Shown: piece after piece, positions 25,812-32,706 of the stretch
Layout of the letters: the number at the start of each line of letters is the position of its first letter
How positions within the stretch are numbered: position 1 is the stretch's first letter
Origin: Sulfurihydrogenibium sp.
Lineage (GTDB): Bacteria; Aquificota; Aquificia; Aquificales; Hydrogenothermaceae
NCBI RefSeq assembly: GCF_028276765.1
Contig: NZ_JAPYVU010000007.1
Location: forward strand, 1 to 47,617
DNA: 47,617 nt
Direction: 5' to 3'
Translations under genes and position numbers: made by a program
The notes under the pieces: model-generated
Database searches by the model: none
Told to the model about the DNA's origin: nothing
What the model saw: only the letters and a program-made list of their open reading frames with translations

Positions 25812-26554
25812 CAGTAAATAAGTGCAGTTAGGAAATAGTCAAGGATTAAGATAACTACTGATGCAACAACTACAGCAGTTGTTGTTGACCTACCAACACC
25901 TTCTGCACCACCTTTGGTAATGTACCCAAAATAAGCTGCTATCGTAACAAGAACAACACCAAACACAGCAGATTTAAACAAACCACCCATAATATCCTTT
26001 AGCTCTGTAAAATCTTTTAATTTTTCCCAATACATGTATTCATTTATTCCGTAAACATAAACAGATGTAAAGTATCCACCAATTACACCGCTTGTATAGG
26101 ATAAAACTGTTAGGAATGGCACCATTAGTATTGCTGTAATTATTCTTGGAGCAACAAGATATCTCATTGGGTCTACTGCCATAACTTCAAGAGCATCTAT
26201 CTGCTCTGTTATTCTCATTGTGCCTATATTTGCAGCAATTGCAGAACCAGACCTTGCAGTAACTAAAAGAGCTACTAAAACAGGCGATAATTCTCTTGCA
26301 AGCGACAATGATACCAAAGCTCCCATCAAAAACTCAGCGTTGAATTTATGAAAGGTTGGATAAGTCTCTACAACTAAAACACCACCGGTAAAAAATCCGG
26401 TTAATACTATCAAAGGTGCAGCATTGACGCCAATATCTTCCATATATTTAAGTATATGCTTTATCTTTGGAAATTTTTTAAAAGATAATAACGTTCTAAG
26501 AAAAAAAATTGTTATGTTTCCTGTATGCTCTATTAAAGAATTTATTACACCCAT
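25811..26554 (-). CDS. mlaE: MlaE-family ABC permease
   Basis: The 247-aa permease shows the family signatures GFFTGGVLVVET, SLARELSPVLVALLVTARSGSAIAANIGTM, and RITEQIDALEVMAVDPMRYLVAPR. The last is the EQIDAL coupling motif. In E. coli the MlaFEDB complex moves phospholipids between the membranes. The ATPase and MlaD partners are not in the window. It follows dnaB by 1 nt and overlaps the LptF/G gene. Confidence 0.9.
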   Translation of the reverse strand: MGVINSLIEHTGNITIFFLRTLLSFKKFPKIKHILKYMEDIGVNAAPLIVLTGFFTGGVLVVETYPTFHKFNAEFLMGALVSLSLARELSPVLVALLVTARSGSAIAANIGTMRITEQIDALEVMAVDPMRYLVAPRIITAILMVPFLTVLSYTSGVIGGYFTSVYVYGINEYMYWEKLKDFTELKDIMGGLFKSAVFGVVLVTIAAYFGYITKGGAEGVGRSTTTAVVVASVVILILDYFLTALIY

Positions 26555-26555
26555 T

Positions 26556-27968
26556 TTAAAAATCTACTCCGTCTTCAGACTCTTCTATATATTCCTGCTC
26601 TTCTTCATAAATTTCTTCTTCTATATTATGACTTGTTTTAGCTAAATTTTCAAATTTAGTTATTTCTTTAATGAATGCTAAATGAACCGTGCCGGTTGGT
26701 CCGTTTCTTTGCTTTGCAATTATTATCTCCGCTAACCCTTCTTCTTGCGGCGAAGGATTTTTCTTATAATACTCAGGTCTATGTATGAATAAAACAAGGT
26801 CTGCGTCTTGCTCAATACTACCAGATTCTCTTAAGTCTGCAAGCTGTGGTCTTTTGTCTGCTCGCATTTCAGCTTGCCTTGAAAGCTGTGCCAAAGCTAC
26901 AACAGGAATTCCAAGCTCTTTTGCTAAAGCCTTTAGCCCTCTTGATATTTCTGCTACTTCTTGTTGTCTATTTTCTACTCTTCTATGGGAGCGAAGCAGT
27001 TGCAGATAATCAACAACGATTATCTTGACATCTTTTTCTTTTTTCAACCTTCTTGCCTTTGCTTTTAAATCTAAGATAGATAAAGAGGCAGTATCATCTA
27101 TATACAATGGCGCATTCATCATTTTTAATGCAACTTCTGTTAATTTCTCAATCTCACTTTCATTTAAAAATCCAGACCTTATTTTTTTAAGTGGAATTTT
27201 AGATTCTTCTCCAAGAAGTCTCATTGCAATTTGTTGTCTTGACATTTCTAATGAGAAAAATGCAGAGGGAACTTCATCTACAACGGATAGATGATGTAAA
27301 ATTGACAATGCAAAGCTTGTTTTTCCCATACCCGGTCTTGCAGCAATTATGACTAAATCACCCGGATGAAATCCGGTGGTTAATCTGTCTAAATCATAAA
27401 ATCCAGTTGGTATTCCTGTGACCACTGTTTCCTTTTTGGAAAGTTCATTGATTATTTTTAAAGTCTCTTTTAAAACTTCTCCAAGACTGTAATAATTTAC
27501 TACTTCTTTATTTTCTGTTACCTGAAAAATTATACTTTCCGCTTCCTCTAATAAACTGTTTATATCAGATTCTTTATTTTTTGCTTTGGCAATTATCTTT
27601 TGCGCAGATTCTATTAAAGACCTTAAAATGGATTTTTCTTTAATGATATCAACAATTTGAAATGCTATGTCAGGCGGAACACTTTCTTCGGAAATTTGGT
27701 ATAAATAACTTATTCCTCCTATGAATTCTAATTTTCCCTTTTTTTCTAATCCGTCTTTTAAGATGATCAATCCTAAGGATTTCCCTTGGTTGAATAAATC
27801 AATAATGGTCTCGTAAATGATTTTATGTTTTTGAAGATAAAAATCATCAATTTTTAGCTTAGTAAGGACTGAGTCAATGATTTCAGGATAAACGATTAAA
27901 CTTCCAAGGATTGCCCTTTCTGCATCTTCATCATAAGGCAAAAAGGGCAAATCCTTTAGAGTTTCCAT
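26556..27968 (-). CDS. dnaB: Replicative DNA helicase DnaB
   Basis: The 470-aa protein has the N-terminal domain (PYDEDAERAILGSLI at about 11-25) and the RecA-like domain with Walker A RPGMGKTS (211-218), Walker B KIIVVDYLQLL and the arginine-finger region RRVENRQQEVAEISRGLKALA. The motif DLRESGSIEQDADLVLFIHRPEYY is typical. It unwinds DNA at the fork. It follows rplI by 8 nt, as in many bacteria (rpsF-ssb-rpsR-rplI-dnaB), and precedes mlaE directly. The C-terminus is very acidic (EEEIYEEEQEYIEESEDGVDF as two short blocks). Confidence 0.97.
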   Translation of the reverse strand: METLKDLPFLPYDEDAERAILGSLIVYPEIIDSVLTKLKIDDFYLQKHKIIYETIIDLFNQGKSLGLIILKDGLEKKGKLEFIGGISYLYQISEESVPPDIAFQIVDIIKEKSILRSLIESAQKIIAKAKNKESDINSLLEEAESIIFQVTENKEVVNYYSLGEVLKETLKIINELSKKETVVTGIPTGFYDLDRLTTGFHPGDLVIIAARPGMGKTSFALSILHHLSVVDEVPSAFFSLEMSRQQIAMRLLGEESKIPLKKIRSGFLNESEIEKLTEVALKMMNAPLYIDDTASLSILDLKAKARRLKKEKDVKIIVVDYLQLLRSHRRVENRQQEVAEISRGLKALAKELGIPVVALAQLSRQAEMRADKRPQLADLRESGSIEQDADLVLFIHRPEYYKKNPSPQEEGLAEIIIAKQRNGPTGTVHLAFIKEITKFENLAKTSHNIEEEIYEEEQEYIEESEDGVDF

Positions 27969-27976
27969 AGCTTTTA

Positions 27977-28426
27977 TTATTTAGATTCTGGTACTACGTG
28001 TACTTTGATAGTTGCTGATACTTCAGGATGTAATTTAACTTGGATATTGTAACTTCCAAGATTTCTAATTGGACTTCTAAGCATTATTTTTTTCTTATCA
28101 ACTTCAATATCTCTTTCTTTTAATTTTTCAGCAATATCTGACGTTGTAACAGAACCATACATTTTTCCGGTCACACCAATCGGTCTTCCTATTTCAACCT
28201 CAACGCCGTTTAGTTTTTTTGCTAATTCAAGAGCTTTCTCTTTTTCTCTTTGGAGCTTTCTTGCTTTTTGGGCTAAAATATTGTCAATAAATCTTTTATT
28301 CTCTTCTGTTAATTCTAATGCCAATCCTCTTGGAATAAGATAATTTCTTGCAAAACCTCTTTTAACCTCTATAACATCACCAATAGTTCCCCAGCCTTCT
28401 ACGTCCTTAGTTAAAACAACCTTCAT
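27977..28426 (-). CDS. rplI: 50S ribosomal protein L9
   Basis: The 149-aa protein begins MKVVLTKDVEGWGTIGDVIEVKRGFARNYL in L9 fashion, with a charged connecting helix and the C-terminal domain (GKMYGSVTTSDIAEKL). It sits between rpsR and dnaB, the usual place. An RBS (GGAGG) is visible in the 11-nt gap. Confidence 0.97.
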   Translation of the reverse strand: MKVVLTKDVEGWGTIGDVIEVKRGFARNYLIPRGLALELTEENKRFIDNILAQKARKLQREKEKALELAKKLNGVEVEIGRPIGVTGKMYGSVTTSDIAEKLKERDIEVDKKKIMLRSPIRNLGSYNIQVKLHPEVSATIKVHVVPESK

Positions 28427-28437
28427 ATTTCACCTCC

Positions 28438-28677
28438 TTAAATAATTACGTAAGGTATTAAAGCAAGCTGTCTTGCTCTTTTAATCTCAACAGCCAACCT
28501 TCTTTGATGTTTAGCACAAGTTCCAGAAGTTCTACTTGGAATTATTTTACCTCTTTCAGATATAAACTCTCTCAATGTTTCAATGTCTTTGTAACTTGGT
28601 TCTTTTTTTTCTGCACAGAATTTACAGTATTTTTTTCTTTTTGGAAAGTATGGTTTATTTTGAGCAGCATTAGTCAT
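28438..28677 (-). CDS. rpsR: 30S ribosomal protein S18
   Basis: The 79-aa protein has [30 protein letters not shown] and [26 protein letters not shown], the S18 core. It keeps two Cys pairs (CKFC and the lone C of TCAK), consistent with the zinc-binding form found in many thermophiles. S18 pairs with S6, encoded two genes upstream. RBS GGAGG is present. Confidence 0.97.
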   Translation of the reverse strand: MTNAAQNKPYFPKRKKYCKFCAEKKEPSYKDIETLREFISERGKIIPSRTSGTCAKHQRRLAVEIKRARQLALIPYVII

Positions 28678-28704
28678 TTTTATTCTCCTCCTTTAAATAA
28701 ATTT

Positions 28705-29118
28705 TTAAAATGGTACATCCTCGTCTGATTCAAAATCTTCGAGCGGTATGTCAAGGTCTTCCTCTGTAGAGGTTGATTTAGCATTTCTATCGCCGGGCTT
28801 TCCAAGTAAGGCTATTCTATCTGCCACAATTTTTACCTTACTTCTTTTTTCGCCAGAAGATGATTCCCACCTATCCTGTCTTAATGAGCCTTCAATAAGA
28901 ATTTGATACCCTTTGCTAAGCTGAGATCCTACTCTTTCAGCAAGTTTTCCGTAACTTTCAATGTCAAAAAAGTAGCTCTCTTCTCTCCACTCTCCGCTTT
29001 TGTCTTTATATCTTCTATTTACAGCTATAGTAAGATTTGTTACCTGTACACCGCTTGGAAGAAACCTAACTTCCGGGTCCCTTGTAAGCCTTCCGATTAA
29101 CATGACCTTATTGAGCAT
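28705..29118 (-). CDS. ssb: Single-stranded DNA-binding protein
   Basis: The 137-aa OB-fold protein has MLNKVMLIGRLTRDPEVRFLPSGVQVTNLTIAVNRR and GYQILIEGSLRQDRWESSSGEKRSKVKIVAD, and a short linker leading to the acidic tip DEDVPF that binds partner proteins. The linker is shorter than in E. coli SSB (178 aa). It sits between rpsF and rpsR, its common location. A second protein with this kind of tail is encoded at 20594-21154. Confidence 0.97.
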   Translation of the reverse strand: MLNKVMLIGRLTRDPEVRFLPSGVQVTNLTIAVNRRYKDKSGEWREESYFFDIESYGKLAERVGSQLSKGYQILIEGSLRQDRWESSSGEKRSKVKIVADRIALLGKPGDRNAKSTSTEEDLDIPLEDFESDEDVPF

Positions 29119-29133
29119 AATTATGCAACCTCT

Positions 29134-29448
29134 TTATTCTCCTTTAGCAACAGCTTTAGGAGTTTTTAATTTCATATTTAAAAATCTGATTATGTCTTCA
29201 TTGATTCTTAGATTGTACTCTAAGATCGCCGGTAGTTTATAATTTTCTGTTTTGTAGTTGATTAAGAAATAGTATCCAGAATTGAACTTGTTAATTGGAT
29301 AGGCAAGATTTCTTCTTCCCCAGTTTTCTTCGTTGTAAATCTCACCTTGGTTTTGCTGGATTAAATCTTTGATTGCCTGAACTCTGGTTTTGATTTCCTC
29401 TTCAGACAAAGTTGGCTTAAGCACGAAAACTAACTCGTAATGTCTCAT
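29134..29448 (-). CDS. rpsF: 30S ribosomal protein S6
   Basis: The 104-aa protein shows MRHYELVFVLKPTLSEEEI, the strand NWGRRNLAYPINKFNSGYYFLINY and EYNLRINEDIIRFLNMKL, diagnostic of S6. It lies 66 nt after pth and 15 nt before ssb. Its leader forms a long bulged stem (29482-29514) that may be an autoregulatory site. Confidence 0.97.
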   Translation of the reverse strand: MRHYELVFVLKPTLSEEEIKTRVQAIKDLIQQNQGEIYNEENWGRRNLAYPINKFNSGYYFLINYKTENYKLPAILEYNLRINEDIIRFLNMKLKTPKAVAKGE

Positions 29449-29481
29449 ACATCTTCCTCCTTTTGGATGATTTTTTAAATC

Positions 29482-29514
29482 AGCCTTCCCGCCAATTTGC
29501 AGGAAAGCAAGGCT
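29482..29514 (-). ncRNA. rpsF leader hairpin, possible S6:S18 regulatory element
   Basis: On the minus strand AGCCTT and AAGGCT form an outer stem, GCTTT bulges on the 5' side, and CCTGC pairs with GCGGG around AAATTG. It begins directly after the pth stop and is 33 nt before the rpsF RBS. S6:S18 complexes are known to bind structured leaders before rpsF in many bacteria; that motif has a conserved CCG which I do not see clearly here. It could instead be a weak attenuator, but no long T-run follows. Confidence 0.35.
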
Positions 29515-30084
29515 TTATATTACATTTTTATTACACATATTCATAGATTTTTCTACACCATATTTTAACACATTTAGAATGCATTCATTTGCATGGGCTA
29601 AAACTTTATCTAACATGAATTTTTCTTCTTTTGTAAAAGGTGATAAAACATAATCGGACACTTCTTCCTTTTTTTCCGGTCTGCCTATTCCTATTTTCAA
29701 TCTGGGAAATTCTTCCGTTTTGATTGTATTAATAATAGATTTTATCCCATTATGTCCACCACTTGAACCTTTTAACCTTAATCTTGCTACTCCAAGCGGA
29801 AGGTCTAAGTCATCATACACAACCAAAATTTCAGATGGTTTTATTTTGTAGTCTTTAAGTATATTTAATACAGCATTACCGCTTAAATTCATATAAGTTT
29901 GTGGTTTTGCAATAATAACATCGTAATCAGGGCATTCGAAAATATGCGAAAAAGCTTTTTCTTTATATTTTTTATCGCAGTTTAAAGACTTGGCAACCAA
30001 ATCAGCAACCATAAAGCCTACATTATGACGAGTGTTTTTATACTTCTCACCCGGATTGCCAAGTCCTATTATTGCCTTAATCAA
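29515..30084 (-). CDS. pth: Peptidyl-tRNA hydrolase
   Basis: The 189-aa enzyme frees peptides from stalled tRNA. It has GLGNPGEKYKNTRHNVGFM (with catalytic His20 in TRHN), KPQTYMNLSG, VVYDDLDLPLG and GSSGGHNGIKSI, the invariant motifs of the family. It starts directly after the rplY stop (30085), without any gap. Length is normal. Confidence 0.97.
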   Translation of the reverse strand: MIKAIIGLGNPGEKYKNTRHNVGFMVADLVAKSLNCDKKYKEKAFSHIFECPDYDVIIAKPQTYMNLSGNAVLNILKDYKIKPSEILVVYDDLDLPLGVARLRLKGSSGGHNGIKSIINTIKTEEFPRLKIGIGRPEKKEEVSDYVLSPFTKEEKFMLDKVLAHANECILNVLKYGVEKSMNMCNKNVI

Positions 30085-30678
30085 TTATGCTGTTGCTCCT
30101 TCTCCTTCTTCAGCTGATACTTCTTCAACTTCAGGTTCAGAAACTACTGCAACAACTTCATCCGGATGTGTCATAATCTTCACACCTTCTGGAGCTTTTA
30201 TATCTCTAACATGGAAAACGTCTCCTAAATCAAGATCAGAAACGTCTATAACAATTTTTTCTGGAATATTCTTTGGAGTTGTTCTTACCAAGATAGAGTG
30301 TAAATGAGCTTCAAAGATACCGCCTTTTTCCACACCTTTAACTTTTCCAACAAATTCAACAGGAACTTCAATATCAAGCTCTACACCCTGCGTTACTTCG
30401 TAAAGGTCAACATGAATAGGCTCGTCTCCTAAGTAGCTGTATTGAATATCTTTTAAAATGCACAATTTTGGCTCTGGATCTCCTTCAATTATTAGCTTAA
30501 TTAAAAAGTTTCCGTGTGGTCTTGAAAGTAGCGATTTTTTAGTAATGTAAACTGAAATGTTTGGGTGCCCTTTACCATAAATCTCTGCCGGTAAATAGCC
30601 TTTTTTTCTGTAATTTTTTAATTCGCTTTTAACAGTTTTCTTTCTTGGTAATGCTTTCCATTCTATGGTTTGAATCAT
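30085..30678 (-). CDS. rplY: 50S ribosomal protein L25 (CTC/TL5 type)
   Basis: The 197-aa protein combines the L25 5S-rRNA-binding domain (WKALPRKKTVKSELKNYRKKGYLPAEIYGKG, HVDLYEVTQG) with the longer C-terminal TL5/CTC beta domain. It ends in an acidic tail (EPEVEEVSAEEGEGATA). It is the first gene of a long run to lptF/G and is followed immediately by pth, the common rplY-pth pair. Confidence 0.95.
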   Translation of the reverse strand: MIQTIEWKALPRKKTVKSELKNYRKKGYLPAEIYGKGHPNISVYITKKSLLSRPHGNFLIKLIIEGDPEPKLCILKDIQYSYLGDEPIHVDLYEVTQGVELDIEVPVEFVGKVKGVEKGGIFEAHLHSILVRTTPKNIPEKIVIDVSDLDLGDVFHVRDIKAPEGVKIMTHPDEVVAVVSEPEVEEVSAEEGEGATA

Positions 30679-30716
30679 TCTAAGCTTCCTCCTTGTTAAA
30701 TTTAAGTTAAAAAAGT

Positions 30717-30746
30717 ATTATATCATAAATTTGTATTTTTTGGGAA
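30717..30746 (-). promoter_or_regulatory. Probable promoter of the rplY-dnaB operon
   Basis: TATAAT (30717-30722) lies 18 nt from a weak TTCCCA (30741-30746), about 40 bp before the rplY start. A good RBS (AAGGAGGAAG) follows. No other promoter-like pair is seen before rplY. Confidence 0.4.
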
Positions 30747-30757
30747 GTTGTTATAGG

Positions 30758-30909
30758 GAGACTGGTTCCATAAATTCACGCCGTCATTCTGAAGCCGACA
30801 AAGAATCTCTTGTTTTCTTTCCAAGTCAAAAAATCAAAAAAAGATACTTCGGACTTCGTCCTCAGGATGATACGGAAAGGTAAGCTTACGAAAATTTTGG
30901 AACACCCTC
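30758..30909. repeat. Family-1 MITE-like repeat, complete (152 bp)
   Basis: Left end GAGACTGGTTCCATAAATTC, core GTCATTCTGAAGCCGACAA, spacer, inverse core GATACTTCGGACTTCGTCC...GGATGAT, then ACGGAAAGGTAAGCTTACG and right end TTTTGGAACACCCTC. It is the best full-length family-1 copy with a sharp right end. The 110 bp after it hold nothing I recognise until the IS-B fragment. Confidence 0.75.
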
Positions 30910-31020
30910 AATATTCTCTAAGGACTTTATAAACTCTTTCTGATTTTGATTTTCTAAACAGATACTAGGATTGAATAGAAGGAAAAATTAGAAATCTGGC
31001 AAGTGTAAGAATATTAGATA

Positions 31021-31153
31021 TCATAGATTTTTTGAAATATTGTAAAATAAAGATTAGATTTTTGCATTTTTGCCTCCTTGGTGGAATTTTTGCTATTACA
31101 ATTTTAACTACCGCCAAGGAGTTTTTTAGATGTAATTTCTCACCCCAAGCATA
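31021..31153 (-). mobile_element. IS-B 5' end, second copy
   Basis: Nearly identical to 1094-1237: transposase start (MQKSNLYFTIFQKIYDI, then stop), the RBS-hiding hairpin and the terminus AATTTCTCACCCCAAGC (31134 onward). Only about 17 codons of transposase remain. It sits just upstream of accC, whose RBS lies 30 bp beyond its end. Confidence 0.65.
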
Positions 31154-31196
31154 TGTAATATAATTTATTAATAATTTTTTGTCAGGAGTAAAGGAG

Positions 31197-32552
31197 TTGT
31201 TAAAAAGAATTAAAAGAATATTGATTGCAAACAGAGGAGAGATTGCTATTAGGGCTATCAGGTCCATTAGAGAGCTTGGCGGAGAAAGTGTTGCTGTTTA
31301 CTCCGAAGCAGATAAAGATTGTATTCATAAAGATTTAGCTGATATATCAGTTTGTATAGGACCTGCTAATGCGACAAAGAGTTACTTAAATATTCCTGCG
31401 TTGCTTTCTGCTATAGATTTAACCCATGCTGATGCAGTTTATCCTGGATATGGTTTTTTAGCAGAAAACCCTACCTTTGCAGCTATCTGTGAAAGAAGCA
31501 ATATAAAATTTATTGGACCATCTTCAGAAACAATAAAACTTACAGGAGACAAAGCACAGGCTCGTGAAGCAGCAAAAAAGGCGGGAGTTCCAATAATTCC
31601 CGGTAGTCCACCAGTAGAAGAACTAAAAGAAGCTTTAGAAATTTCTTCTGAAATTGGATATCCTGTACTTATAAAGGCTGCAGCCGGTGGTGGTGGCAGG
31701 GGTATGAGAGTTGCCCATAACGAGCAAGAACTTGCAAGGCTTTTACCTTTAGCACAAAGAGAGGCAGAAAGTTCTTTTGGTGATAGGCGAGTTTATATAG
31801 AAAAATTTATAGAAAATCCAAAACACATAGAGATCCAGATATTAGCTGATGAGTTTGGAAATGTCATACATCTTGGAGAAAGAGAGTGTTCTGTCCAAAG
31901 AAGACATCAAAAACTTATAGAAGAATCTCCATCTCCATTTATAGATGATAAAATAAGAAAAGAGATGGGAGAAGCGGCTGTTAAGTTTGCTAAGGCTGTT
32001 AATTTTACAGGTGCTGGGACTGTTGAGTTTATCGTTGATAAAAATAAGAATTTTTATTTTATTGAAATGAATGGAAGAATACAAGTAGAACATCCTGTTA
32101 CAGAAATGGTTACAGGTGTTGATATAGTCTCTTGGCAATTAAAAATAGCAGACGGACAAAAGCTAACCCTAAGACAAGAAGAAATTAAACCAAACGGTCA
32201 TGCCATAGAGTTTAGAATAAACGCAGAAGACCCAATCTCTTTTGTTCCTCAACCGGGGAAAATAGAAAAACTATATCTTCCCGGTGGCTATGGCGTGAGA
32301 GTAGATACACATATATATCAAGGATATACTATTCCACCATACTACGATTCTTTAATGGCTAAACTTATCGTTTGGGGAAAATCGAGAGAAGAGGCTATAG
32401 AAAGAGGAAAGAGAGCCTTAAAAGAATTCATTATTGAAGGGCTCAAAACTACCATTCCTTTCCATCTAAAAATGCTTGAACATCCAGAATTTATAAAAGG
32501 AACTTATACAACTTCCTTGGTTGATAAAGAGTTCTTAGGAATAAAAGTATAA
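31197..32552 (+). CDS. accC: Biotin carboxylase (acetyl-CoA carboxylase subunit, AccC type)
   Basis: The 451-aa enzyme carboxylates biotin with ATP and bicarbonate. It begins near IKRILIANRGEIAIRAIRS and contains KAAAGGGGRGMRV (ATP-grasp glycine loop), FIENPKHIEIQILAD, RECSVQRRHQKLIEE, FIEMNGRIQVEHPVTE and HAIEFRINAEDP. The TTG at 31197 is preferred because AGGAG (31184-31188) lies 8 nt upstream; a TTG at 31179 would add six residues and has no RBS. EMNGRIQVEH has Gly where most relatives have Thr or Pro. Aquificales also use related subunits for 2-oxoglutarate or pyruvate carboxylation, so the exact partner is uncertain. It stands alone. Confidence 0.9.
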   Translation: MLKRIKRILIANRGEIAIRAIRSIRELGGESVAVYSEADKDCIHKDLADISVCIGPANATKSYLNIPALLSAIDLTHADAVYPGYGFLAENPTFAAICERSNIKFIGPSSETIKLTGDKAQAREAAKKAGVPIIPGSPPVEELKEALEISSEIGYPVLIKAAAGGGGRGMRVAHNEQELARLLPLAQREAESSFGDRRVYIEKFIENPKHIEIQILADEFGNVIHLGERECSVQRRHQKLIEESPSPFIDDKIRKEMGEAAVKFAKAVNFTGAGTVEFIVDKNKNFYFIEMNGRIQVEHPVTEMVTGVDIVSWQLKIADGQKLTLRQEEIKPNGHAIEFRINAEDPISFVPQPGKIEKLYLPGGYGVRVDTHIYQGYTIPPYYDSLMAKLIVWGKSREEAIERGKRALKEFIIEGLKTTIPFHLKMLEHPEFIKGTYTTSLVDKEFLGIKV

Positions 32553-32560
32553 TTTGACAT

Positions 32561-32706
32561 GAGGCTGTTCTAAAAAATGATAAAGGTATTATCTTGCTGT
32601 CATTTTGCAGCCGGCGAAGAATCTTCTCTTTTCCTCAATTTTTAAAAGAGGAGATCCTTCGGCTTACAGCCTCAAAGGTAGCGTGTTGATTTTTACAAGC
32701 AGCCTT
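32561..32706. repeat. Family-1 repeat between convergent accC and recG
   Basis: Left end GAGGCTGTTCTAAAAAATG, core GTCATTTTGCAGCCGGCGA, spacer, inverse core GATCCTTCGGCTTACAGCC, and a degraded right end TTTTTACAAGCAGCCTTTC. It starts 8 bp after the accC stop and ends against the recG stop, so its stem-loops could serve both transcripts as a terminator. Confidence 0.6.
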
